Source: JBDRGX01 sp043817485 [NCBI: bacterium] (GTDB lineage Bacteria > JBDRGX01). From it: a stretch of DNA of 9,198 bases. The stretch covers positions 1 through 9,198 of the forward strand of contig JBDRGX010000087.1 in assembly GCA_043817485.1 (NCBI GenBank). The letters are read 5' to 3'. This document shows, in pieces, positions 1 to 6,553 of this stretch (position 1 is its first letter; the number at the start of each line of letters is the position of its first letter). The notes below the pieces were generated by a model, which worked only from the letters and a program-made list of their open reading frames with translations, made no database searches and had not been told where the DNA came from. The position numbers and the translations under genes were made by a program.

Positions 1-662
1 GCTTTAGTTATTCTTTGTATTTCTCCATTTCTTAATTTAATAAAAAGATTTTTTTTTTCTTGGTCAGGATAAATATTTCCTTCTTTTGCTAAAATCACTG
101 TAGATAATTGATTATCTTTTAAAATGTACATAATAATATTGGACATCAAAGAAGTTTTAGAATCTATTTTATCTACATAAAATATAAGATTCCCATCTTG
201 ATAGTCTTTAATATAAATTTTTTCTTTAATAAAAATCGATGCATGTTTTTGATTCAAGTCAAAATATAATTGTTTAAGAGAGTAATTTGCTTTAGGTAAA
301 ATAGTATTATTAAATCCAATCATTAAAAAAGTAAGTATTGAAGAAAAAATAATTACTGGTTTCATTATTTGTATTAAATTCATTCCACTAGTTTTCATAG
401 CAGTAAATTCATTATCACTGCATAATCTTCCAAAAGTCATCATTACTCCACATAATAATCCTATAGGTATAGTAACAGCAATTACATTAGGAAAAGCTAA
501 TAAAAAAAGTTTTATAACGGTTACAATATTAACGCCTTTATTTACAACTAATTCAGTTAATTGAAATATTTGATCAATAAATAAAAGAAAGGTAAATAAA
601 AAAAAACTTAAAATAAAAGGAAAACTTATTTCTTTAAGAATATATTTCGTCAATATTTTCAT
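1..662 (-). CDS. LptF/LptG (YjgP/YjgQ) family permease, 3' end cut off
   Basis: Inner-membrane permease of the family that, with the LptB ATPase, extracts lipopolysaccharide and passes it to the periplasmic Lpt bridge. The window shows about 220 codons of the usual 350 or so; the C-terminal membrane segments lie beyond the left edge. Visible are a hydrophobic segment at residues 14-34, a second around 48-78, the family-typical stretch FGRLCSDNEFTAMKTSG at 77-93 and a third hydrophobic segment at about 102-117. The start of the periplasmic domain follows, including FIKLRNGEIQR near 207-217. The start ATG (660-662) overlaps the stop of the upstream dehydrogenase as ATGA, with a weak GGA about 10 nt upstream, so translation is probably coupled. 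A ten-A tract (plus-strand T at 49-58) lies in the reading frame without breaking it. Whether this is LptF or LptG cannot be decided from the fragment. Confidence 0.88.
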   Translation of the reverse strand, partial: MKILTKYILKEISFPFILSFFLFTFLLFIDQIFQLTELVVNKGVNIVTVIKLFLLAFPNVIAVTIPIGLLCGVMMTFGRLCSDNEFTAMKTSGMNLIQIMKPVIIFSSILTFLMIGFNNTILPKANYSLKQLYFDLNQKHASIFIKEKIYIKDYQDGNLIFYVDKIDSKTSLMSNIIMYILKDNQLSTVILAKEGNIYPDQEKKNLFIKLRNGEIQRITK

Positions 663-2569
663 TTAATTTCTTTCCAAAGAATTTCTCTTATATCTACAAC
701 TTCAATATTCCCTTTTCCTTCTTGAGTAACTTTAGATGCTGCATTTTTAAGTACTTGTTCACAAGTAGGACAAGATGTAATTAAAAAATTTGCACCAGTT
801 TTCAATGCTTGTTTAATTCTATTTTGAGAAATTTTTTCTACTAATAAAGGTTCAGAAACTAACATTCCACCACCACCACCACAACATCTTGAAGTATTTT
901 TTGAATATTCCATTTCTACTAAATCATAACCTAATTTTTTAATAATTTTTCTTGGTTCTTCAATTAATGATAGACCTCTTGAAAAATCACAAGGATCATG
1001 ATAAGTTACTTTTGGTTTAGAATCATTTTTATTTGAAATTTTTTCTAAAATTACTTCTAAAATATGTTTTGGGTTAAGTTTATATTCTTCTTTTAAAAAT
1101 AAAGTACAAGTAGGACAAAAAGTAATTATATTTTCATCTTCTATCATAGAAGAAAATTGTTGTTTATGTTTTTCAAAATTTTCTTCAAATCCTAAATTTT
1201 TCATAGAAAATCCACAACAAATTTCTTTTTTAATTTTTACTTTAATACCTAATTTTTCTAATATTTTAATATACATTTTTGTTTTATTAGTTCGAGATAA
1301 ATATTGACAACCAATGAAAAGTAAAATTTCTCCTTCTTGTTGAGGAAAATTAAGTTCTTTGTCTCCAAAAATATTTTTTGTGTTTTCTATATTTTCTATA
1401 AGTGTTTTGTGAATAGGAGAAATAATTCCTTGTTTTATTAAATAAGTTCTTGCTTCTTGAATAATTTCTGGTACTTTTATTTTTGATGGACATCTTCTAT
1501 AACAATCTTTACATTGAGTACAAGAATAGAAAATTTTTGCTATATTTTCATTTGCTGTAAGTTCACCAGTTAAAAGACCATAAGCATTTAATATTTTTCC
1601 TCTTGCTGTTTCTGTATCCCAATATGTATTTTCAAATATAGGACATACAGATTTACAAAATCCACAATAAGTACAAGTATCCATTTCTTTTTTCCACTTA
1701 CTCAAACAACTTTCTTTTTTATCTAAAGCAATTTCTTTATATCGTAAATCAGTAATAAAACTTCCTTGCCAATCCATCATTTTATTTGGATTCATAATGT
1801 TATTTGGATCTAATGCTTTTTTAATTGATTTCATGATATTTAGACTATCTTTTCTTTCTTTTTGCATTAAAGGAGCTTTAGTAATACCAGATCCATGTTC
1901 TCCTGTAGTAGTGCCTCCAAAAGCAAAAACTGCTTCATACATTTCTTCAACTGCTTTTTCTGCTTTTTGCCATTCTTCTTTTGAAGTAGAATCTAATATA
2001 AATTTAGTATGTAAATTTCCATCTCCAGCATGTCCATAAACAGGAATTAAAAGATCATATTTTTTTGCAATTTGATGAAAAACTTTAACTACATCTGGAA
2101 TTTTTGACATTGGCACAGCCATATCATCAGCCAAAGAAACACAAACTTTATCTTCTATATATCGAGATAAAGAAGGAATCATTGCTTTTCTTGCTGCCCA
2201 AATTTTTGCTTCTTCTTCTTTTTTTTGAGTAAATTTTACTTCTTTAGCACCTGTTTCTTGACAAATTTTAATTACTTTTTCTATATCATTTTTAACTGTT
2301 TCTAATGAACCATCAACACCAATTAATAAAATAGCTTCTACTTCTGGTAACCCCATTTTACTTGCTTTATTAACTGCTTTAATACAAATACTATCCATTA
2401 ATTCTAATTGAGAAGGAATAAGTGGAATAGAAATTATTTCACTTACACATAAAGCAGCTTGTTCTAATTTATCAAAAATAGCCATTGCAGAAGCTGTTGC
2501 TTCTGGTAAAGGTGTTACTTTAAGAATTATTTTTGTAATAACGCCTAAAGTTCCTTCACTTCCAACCAT
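659..2569 (-). CDS. FAD/Fe-S 2-hydroxyacid (glycolate/D-lactate-type) dehydrogenase, C-terminal part of a frameshifted gene
   Basis: This is the larger piece (636 codons) of one gene whose first 181 codons lie in another frame at 2608-3150; read through, the protein would be about 830 residues. The piece opens at VGSEGTLGVIT, the end of the FAD-binding domain. The FAD-linked oxidase C-terminal domain follows, with HAGDGNLH (180-187) and TGEHGSG (222-228). Then come two 4Fe-4S motifs, CTYCGFCKSVCP (299-310) and CTQCKDCYRRCP (350-361), and two CCG domains: CCGF at 451 with CPTC at 485, then HDPC at 524, CCGGGGG at 562 and CPTC at 600. The order equals GlcD followed by GlcF. The likely reaction is oxidation of glycolate, D-lactate or a similar 2-hydroxyacid, with electrons passed through Fe-S clusters to quinone or another carrier; the substrate cannot be read from sequence. 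The ATG at 2567-2569 is an internal methionine, not a natural start. The stop overlaps the lptF/G-type start. Confidence 0.88.
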   Translation of the reverse strand: MVGSEGTLGVITKIILKVTPLPEATASAMAIFDKLEQAALCVSEIISIPLIPSQLELMDSICIKAVNKASKMGLPEVEAILLIGVDGSLETVKNDIEKVIKICQETGAKEVKFTQKKEEEAKIWAARKAMIPSLSRYIEDKVCVSLADDMAVPMSKIPDVVKVFHQIAKKYDLLIPVYGHAGDGNLHTKFILDSTSKEEWQKAEKAVEEMYEAVFAFGGTTTGEHGSGITKAPLMQKERKDSLNIMKSIKKALDPNNIMNPNKMMDWQGSFITDLRYKEIALDKKESCLSKWKKEMDTCTYCGFCKSVCPIFENTYWDTETARGKILNAYGLLTGELTANENIAKIFYSCTQCKDCYRRCPSKIKVPEIIQEARTYLIKQGIISPIHKTLIENIENTKNIFGDKELNFPQQEGEILLFIGCQYLSRTNKTKMYIKILEKLGIKVKIKKEICCGFSMKNLGFEENFEKHKQQFSSMIEDENIITFCPTCTLFLKEEYKLNPKHILEVILEKISNKNDSKPKVTYHDPCDFSRGLSLIEEPRKIIKKLGYDLVEMEYSKNTSRCCGGGGGMLVSEPLLVEKISQNRIKQALKTGANFLITSCPTCEQVLKNAASKVTQEGKGNIEVVDIREILWKEIK

Positions 2570-2577
2570 AAGCCTTG

Positions 2578-3150
2578 CTAATTGATAACCAGAAGTATCT
2601 TTAATTGTTTTGTTCCTAAATTAATTATTTCTCCAAAACTATCTACTATTTCTAATCCTAAAACATAATCTCGTGTTGCTCCATATTTTACTGCTTGTTG
2701 ACCTGATGCATTAGCTGCTACCATTCCTCCAAGAGTACAAACTTCACCACTTCCAGGATCTGGAGAAAAAAAGAATTTAAAAGGTTTAAGAGCATTGTTT
2801 AAAGTTTGATAAATAACACCAGGTTCTATAATACAATATAAATCCTTTACATTTATTTCTAATATTTTATTCATTTTTTGCAAATCAAGGATAACTCCTC
2901 CTTTAATTGGAACTACATGTCCACAAAGAGCAGTTCCAGCACCACGAGGAATAATTGAAATTTTATATTTTTGACAAATTTTCATTATTTCAACTATTTC
3001 ATTTGTATTTTGAGGTTGTATTACAGCTTCTGGTAAATGATGATGAATCCCTGAATCTGCTCCATAAACATATAAAATTTCTTTTTGTATAGAAAAATTT
3101 TCTTCTTTTACAATTTTTTTAAATTGTTCTATTATTTCTGAATTAAACAT
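2578..3150 (-). CDS. FAD-binding N-terminal part of the same dehydrogenase, ending early after a frameshift
   Basis: N-terminal portion of the GlcD-like half. It carries the PCMH-type FAD-binding signature: PRGAGTALCG (68-77), SPDPGSGE (129-136) and GGMVAANASG (141-150), followed by KYGATRDYVLG (155-165). Homology-like sequence stops at GTK (179-181). The last nine codons before TAG look like junk, while the -1 frame reads TIKDTSGYQLAR and runs straight into the VGSEGTLG motif of the downstream piece. One A added to the A4 run (plus-strand T at 2608-2611) restores the expected sequence exactly. The start ATG at 3148-3150 has a good AGGAG (plus 3159-3163) with 8 nt spacing. Alone this piece could not work, since half of the FAD-binding domain is missing. 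The break may be a sequencing error, a recent inactivation, or (less likely) recoding. Confidence 0.86.
   Translation of the reverse strand: MFNSEIIEQFKKIVKEENFSIQKEILYVYGADSGIHHHLPEAVIQPQNTNEIVEIMKICQKYKISIIPRGAGTALCGHVVPIKGGVILDLQKMNKILEINVKDLYCIIEPGVIYQTLNNALKPFKFFFSPDPGSGEVCTLGGMVAANASGQQAVKYGATRDYVLGLEIVDSFGEIINLGTKQLKILLVIN
2608..2611 (-). other. Apparent one-base deletion (frameshift site) in the dehydrogenase gene
   Basis: On the coding strand the sequence reads GGAACAAAACAATTAAAGAT. Frame one gives GTKQLK and soon a stop; with one more A it gives GTKTIKD, continuing into family-typical TSGYQLAR. In-frame stops on either side confine the shift to about 2578-2624. The A4 run is short, so polymerase slippage is not a strong explanation, although a single Lys-tRNA could re-pair one base back on AAA. 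Confidence 0.75.
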
Positions 3151-3158
3151 AGAATCAT

Positions 3159-3163
3159 CTCCT
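3159..3163 (-). promoter_or_regulatory. Ribosome binding site of the dehydrogenase gene
   Basis: AGGAG on the minus strand, 8 nt before the ATG at 3150. It is a clear Shine-Dalgarno and supports this start. Confidence 0.8.
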
Positions 3164-3225
3164 ATTTTTTTTATATTAAAAATTTTTTACTATTCCATTC
3201 TCAATTAATTTATTAAATAGAATAA

Positions 3226-3256
3226 ATTATTGATAATATATTTAATGAAAAGTCAA
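3226..3256 (-). promoter_or_regulatory. Possible promoter of the leftward unit
   Basis: On the minus strand TTGACT (plus 3251-3256) is a 5/6 match to the -35 box, and AATAAT (plus 3226-3231) a 5/6 match to the -10 box. The 19-nt spacer is longer than ideal. The site lies about 75-105 nt upstream of the ATG. In such A+T-rich DNA -10-like words are common, so the -35 is the more informative half. The -35 overlaps the left arm of a 13-bp inverted repeat. Confidence 0.35.
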
Positions 3257-3355
3257 GAAAAATTAATGATTACTACAAGTATTTTAAGTAAATTTAAAAA
3301 AAAAAACAAAGTACAAAATATTAAAAATTTCTACTAATTAAAACTTTTCATTAAA
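3241..3355. repeat. 13-bp inverted repeat pair in the divergent promoter region
   Basis: TTTAATGAAAAGT at 3241-3253 and its exact reverse complement ACTTTTCATTAAA at 3343-3355 are separated by 89 bp. The left arm overlaps the -35 box of the leftward promoter; the right arm lies just upstream of the -35 of the rightward one. Relative to each gene the word therefore has the same orientation, as expected for a regulator site serving both. Chance similarity in A+T-rich DNA cannot be ruled out. Confidence 0.45.
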
Positions 3356-3367
3356 ATCAAAAAAAAA

Positions 3368-3395
3368 TTGACAAAATAAAAAAATAAAGCATATT
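3368..3395 (+). promoter_or_regulatory. Likely sigma-70 promoter of the rightward unit
   Basis: A perfect TTGACA -35 (3368-3373) is followed after 16 nt by CATATT (3390-3395, 4/6 to the -10 consensus). It sits about 35 nt before the ATG of the phosphatase gene and is preceded by an A9 run (3359-3367) that could act as an UP-like element. It is the only convincing promoter for the whole rightward gene set in this window. Confidence 0.5.
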
Positions 3396-3418
3396 TACTA
3401 TTTTGAAAAATTATAAAT

Positions 3419-3423
3419 AGGAG
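3419..3423 (+). promoter_or_regulatory. Ribosome binding site of the metallophosphoesterase gene
   Basis: AGGAG with 7 nt to the ATG at 3431. It fixes the start, which also gives an N-terminus with a signal-peptide shape. Confidence 0.8.
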
Positions 3424-3430
3424 AATACAA

Positions 3431-5509
3431 ATGAAAAAACAAACAAAAAAAAATATTGAAAATGTAATAAAAATATTTGTTATTTTGTTTATTTTAAGCA
3501 TAAATAAAATGGCTTTTACAGACAATAATCCAATAGATAATAATTTAGCAAATAATAATCCAGTAATTATTGGTCCATATCTTCAACCAACAGAAGATTT
3601 AGAACATAGTATGGTTGTATCTTGGATTACAGAAAAAAATTATGAAGCAAAAATTAAATATAGAATTAAGGGACAAAATAGTTTTTTAGAAAAAATTCCT
3701 CAAAAAGAAATAATGTATGTAATGACATTTTCAAATTTAAAATCACCTGGAAAATATGAATATTATATAAAAGGAACAGAAAATGAATTAAAAGGAGAAT
3801 TTGAAATTCCATCAAGTTTTCCATCTCCAAAAGCTTATAGAGAAATATGGTGGATGAGTTCAATTTTAAATGAAAAACTTATTGGATTTTACAAAGAAAA
3901 AGGAACATCTGATTGGAAAGAAACAAATGATTTAAAAATAAGAATAAAACACACTGCTAAATTAACAAATTTACAATCTGGTCAAATATATGAATATACT
4001 GTAGATGATAAAATATATTCTTTTAAAACATCTACATTGGGACAAGAATTTAAAATTGCTTTAATAGCTGATCCTCATGTTGGAGGATATCCTCATACTG
4101 AAAATTTTGAAATAAAAAATAATGAAAAAGTTGTTAAGCATATTATAGAAAATGGAATGCCAGAAATTACTATATTTTTAGGAGATTTAGTACATGGAAG
4201 AAATGTTATAGGCACTTCTTTTGTTGAATATGAAAATTTTTTTATTAGATTTAAAGATTTGTTAACAAGTAGTATTTGTATTGCTACTTTTGGTAATCAT
4301 GATTATGATCTTACAGATAACTATAGTTATACTCTATGGAGAATGTGGTTCACTTTTCCAAATAATGGTCCTAAAGAATTAGAAGATTTAGTATATAGTA
4401 TAAAATATGGAAATGTTTATTTTATCAATCTTCTTTATCAAAAAAGAGATCAACAAATTAATTGGGTAGAACAAGAATTAAAAAAAGCAAAAAACTTAAA
4501 CTATGATTTTATTTTTACATTAGAGCATGTTCCAAGTTACAGTATAGTTGAAAATCCATATAGACAAGTATTTGAATTAGGTAATCAAAATTCTTGGTAT
4601 AAAGATAAAGAAAAATGGTTAAAATTATATAATGATTATGGTGTTGATATCGAATTTTCTGGACATGAACATCTTTTACAAAGAACAGTTCCAATAACAA
4701 CTCATCCAGAAAATTGTCATTATACTGGTTTATTAGAAACTGCTGAACTACATTCTTATTTTGCTAATACTGAAGGAGTAATTTATGCTAATTTACCTAT
4801 TACATGGAAACCTTCTAATTATGTTTCAAATTATATATATAATCCTATTATTTCAAAAAATGCTGGATATGGAGAAGTAATTATTAGGAATAATGGTAAA
4901 ATTTGCAATTTTAAATGTTATTCTTTAGAAAACTTAAATCAATCTTTAATAATAAAAACAAATGATTATTTTACAATAGATAAAACTCAAAATTCTTCTA
5001 AAAAAAATCTTTCTAAAGAAAAAATAGTAATTAATAAAATTCAAGCAAATGTAATTTCTGGATACAAAGCTTTAATACAATGGAATACAAATTTAGAATC
5101 TAAGGGAAGCATTGAATATTGGGAAAAAAATAACAAAGAAAGAAATTTTATGCCTTTGGGAGTAAATGAAATATTTGAAAAAGAACATCAAATAATGTTA
5201 CAACTTCTTACCCCAGAAACAGATTATTGTTATCAAATAACCAATATACGAGAAAAAGAAAAATCTATTAGTGAAATTCAAACATTTAAAACTTATAAAG
5301 CAAAAGAAGAAGAAATTTATGCTCAATTTGATTTTGGTCCTTCTGCTTTTTTACCAGAAAAAGATTATGCAAGAGTTTATCTCTATCCATATAAAAAAGA
5401 ATATAAATATGGTTGGGTAAATCCTTTTGATGAAAATGGAAATTTAATTATACATTGTGGCATAAATGAAAAAAAAACCAGAATTATCTTTACATACTTT
5501 TTGTTATAA
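3431..5509 (+). CDS. Exported purple-acid-phosphatase-like metallophosphoesterase with FN3-type domains, main part of a frameshifted gene
   Basis: Secreted or periplasmic calcineurin-like phosphoesterase. The N-terminus (MKKQTKKN, then a hydrophobic stretch at 12-24) looks like a Sec signal peptide. An FN3-like domain opening with the typical GPYLQP (48-53) covers about 45-125, and a second runs about 135-200. The catalytic domain (207 to about 420) shows the metal-binding blocks ADPH (D214, H216), GDLVHG (D252), GNHD (N289, H290), LEHVPSY (H366) and GHEH (H412, H414). All expected ligands are present, so the enzyme should be active; its substrate is unknown. A third FN3-like domain spans about 532-622. 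From about 629 a beta-rich module begins (FDFGP, YGW) that is interrupted at residue 682, where an A9 tract throws the frame; the last ten residues here are out-of-frame sequence. The module continues in the next frame to 5822, giving about 796 residues. A second A9 tract lies at codons 5-8. Confidence 0.88.
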   Translation: MKKQTKKNIENVIKIFVILFILSINKMAFTDNNPIDNNLANNNPVIIGPYLQPTEDLEHSMVVSWITEKNYEAKIKYRIKGQNSFLEKIPQKEIMYVMTFSNLKSPGKYEYYIKGTENELKGEFEIPSSFPSPKAYREIWWMSSILNEKLIGFYKEKGTSDWKETNDLKIRIKHTAKLTNLQSGQIYEYTVDDKIYSFKTSTLGQEFKIALIADPHVGGYPHTENFEIKNNEKVVKHIIENGMPEITIFLGDLVHGRNVIGTSFVEYENFFIRFKDLLTSSICIATFGNHDYDLTDNYSYTLWRMWFTFPNNGPKELEDLVYSIKYGNVYFINLLYQKRDQQINWVEQELKKAKNLNYDFIFTLEHVPSYSIVENPYRQVFELGNQNSWYKDKEKWLKLYNDYGVDIEFSGHEHLLQRTVPITTHPENCHYTGLLETAELHSYFANTEGVIYANLPITWKPSNYVSNYIYNPIISKNAGYGEVIIRNNGKICNFKCYSLENLNQSLIIKTNDYFTIDKTQNSSKKNLSKEKIVINKIQANVISGYKALIQWNTNLESKGSIEYWEKNNKERNFMPLGVNEIFEKEHQIMLQLLTPETDYCYQITNIREKEKSISEIQTFKTYKAKEEEIYAQFDFGPSAFLPEKDYARVYLYPYKKEYKYGWVNPFDENGNLIIHCGINEKKTRIIFTYFLL

Positions 5510-5822
5510 TGATAATAAATTAAAACAAATATTTAGAGTTGATTTACCTAATGGAAATTATCAAGTAGAAATTGGAAGTGGAAAAGGTGGTAATTATCAA
5601 GGAAATACTTTATTAAATATTCAAAATGGACAACATATTTGTGAATATTCAAAATTAGATGGGAAAAAAAGTGTTTTAGTATTTAATAAAAAAATAAAAG
5701 TAGATAATGGATTTTTACAAATAGAAATGGGATATGAAAATGATAAGTATGAAAAAAAAGATAAAAAATATGAAGATTGTTCAATTATAAATTATCTTAA
5801 GATTTATAAAAATGAAGAATGA
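5466..5822 (+). CDS. C-terminal part of the phosphoesterase: rest of a putative carbohydrate-binding-like module
   Basis: This frame (118 codons from the ATG at 5466) is best read as the continuation of the phosphoesterase, not as its own gene. It starts mid-domain, has no Shine-Dalgarno, and from PELSLH onward completes the module begun by FDFGP upstream, through FRVDLPNGNYQVEIGSG to a final beta-strand-like INYLKIYK. The FDFGP...GW...FRVDLPNGxYxV pattern resembles galactose-binding or malectin-like beta-sandwich modules attached to extracellular enzymes; that is an inference from pattern, and the ligand is unknown. Removing one A from the run at 5469-5477 fuses it in frame after GINEKK. The stop (TGA, 5820-5822) overlaps the start of a 33-codon ORF as ATGA. 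Confidence 0.75.
   Translation: MKKKPELSLHTFCYNDNKLKQIFRVDLPNGNYQVEIGSGKGGNYQGNTLLNIQNGQHICEYSKLDGKKSVLVFNKKIKVDNGFLQIEMGYENDKYEKKDKKYEDCSIINYLKIYKNEE
5469..5477 (+). other. A9 tract with apparent +1 frameshift in the phosphoesterase gene
   Basis: Nine consecutive A residues lie where the reading frame changes. With eight A the gene reads GINEKKPELSLH and is open to 5822; with nine it stops at 5509. Tracts of this length are known sites of replication slippage, RNA-polymerase slippage and sequencing error, so the same DNA could still yield some full-length protein. Confidence 0.75.
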
Positions 5823-5920
5823 AAAATTATCAAGTTGTTTCAAAAAACTTTGTAGTTTACTGCAAAAATAAATTGATACAAAAATCTTTATTTGATAAAT
5901 TTGGAAAAATAGATTTATGA
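5819..5920 (+). CDS. 33-codon hypothetical ORF, ATGA-overlapped on both sides
   Basis: A short ORF whose ATG (5819-5821) overlaps the phosphoesterase TGA and whose TGA (5918-5920) overlaps the plsY ATG; both junctions are ATGA. It fills the 94-nt gap between those genes exactly. The product begins MKNYQVVSKNFVVYCKN and ends with FGKIDL. It is basic, has one Cys (16), and shows no signal peptide, membrane segment or recognised motif. Its A+T-rich codon use matches its neighbours. The double overlap argues for translational coupling of plsY to upstream translation, with the peptide either functional or just a coupling ORF. I do not recognise a family. A remnant of a longer gene is another possibility. 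Confidence 0.5.
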   Translation: MKNYQVVSKNFVVYCKNKLIQKSLFDKFGKIDL

Positions 5921-6543
5921 TATTATTATTAGGTATAATTATAAGTTATTTAATAGGGTCTATTCCAACTGCTTTAATAGTGGGAAAATTTTTCAATATA
6001 GACATTCGCAAACATGGTAGTGGAAATATTGGAGCAGCAAATACTTTCAGAGTATTAGGAAAAGTTCCTGGATTAATAGTTTGGATTGGAGATATTTTAA
6101 AAGGTGTTATTCCCGTACTTATTATTTCTCAAATAATAAAACCTTATGCTAATATTTCTATTATAAATTTACAAATTCTTTTAGGTAGTATGGCTATTCT
6201 TGGACATGTATTTCCAATATTTTTACAATTTAAAGGTGGAAAAGCTATTGCAACATCTACAGGTGTATTTTTAGGAATAGAACCTGTTTTAATGAGTATT
6301 TCAATATTAGTTTTATTTCTATTACTTAAAATTACTAAATATTTTTCTGTAGGAACTCTTAGTTCTTTTTTAAGTTTAGTTATTTTAATTTGGATATTTG
6401 AAAAATTATCTTTTATAAGTATATTTGCTACATTAGTTTTTATATTTGTTTTAATTCTGCATAAAAGTAATATTAAAAGACTAATTCAAGGAAAAGAAAA
6501 TAAAATGCATTTTTCTTCATCTTCTAACAAAGAAAAAAAATGA
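5917..6543 (+). CDS. plsY: Acyl-phosphate:glycerol-3-phosphate acyltransferase PlsY
   Basis: Integral membrane enzyme that transfers an acyl group from acyl-phosphate (made by PlsX) to sn-glycerol-3-phosphate, giving lysophosphatidic acid, the first step of phospholipid synthesis. At 208 residues it has the usual family length. The three conserved cytoplasmic motifs are present: GSIPTA (14-19) and HGSGNIGAAN (33-42), then FKGGKA (105-110), then HKSNIKRLIQGKEN (182-195). Hydrophobic segments lie near 2-22, 53-72, 85-104, 111-138 and 143-181. The Lys/Ser-rich tail after 195 is not conserved in the family. The start at 5917 places the first membrane helix at the very N-terminus, as is normal; the nearest purine-rich site (GGAAAAA) is weak, so coupling to the upstream micro-ORF through the ATGA overlap is likely. 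The merR-type gene follows after 10 nt. Confidence 0.95.
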   Translation: MILLLGIIISYLIGSIPTALIVGKFFNIDIRKHGSGNIGAANTFRVLGKVPGLIVWIGDILKGVIPVLIISQIIKPYANISIINLQILLGSMAILGHVFPIFLQFKGGKAIATSTGVFLGIEPVLMSISILVLFLLLKITKYFSVGTLSSFLSLVILIWIFEKLSFISIFATLVFIFVLILHKSNIKRLIQGKENKMHFSSSSNKEKK

Positions 6544-6553
6544 AATTTTAAAA

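Noticed and set aside
1797-2039. Plus-strand 80-codon ORF opposite the dehydrogenase
   Set aside because: It lies antisense to the strongly conserved GHAGDGNLH/TGEHGSG region, has no ribosome binding site and shows no domain; it is a shadow of the real gene.
2600-2624. Programmed -1 frameshift signal in the dehydrogenase
   Set aside because: There is no canonical slippery heptamer and no clear downstream stem; the A4 run is too short for efficient transcriptional slippage. Kept only as a less likely explanation.
3193-3223. Possible hairpin ATTCCATT / AATAGAAT in the intergenic region
   Set aside because: Eight-base arms with an internal mismatch and almost only A-T pairs; too weak for a terminator or structured RNA.
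3334-3525. Minus-strand 63-codon hydrophobic ORF across the intergenic region and phosphoesterase start
   Set aside because: It is antisense to the signal peptide and promoter; its Phe-rich sequence comes from poly-A complement. No ribosome binding site.
3666-4700. Minus-strand ORFs at 3666-3863 and 4515-4700 within the phosphoesterase gene
   Set aside because: Both are antisense shadows, short, without ribosome binding sites or motifs.
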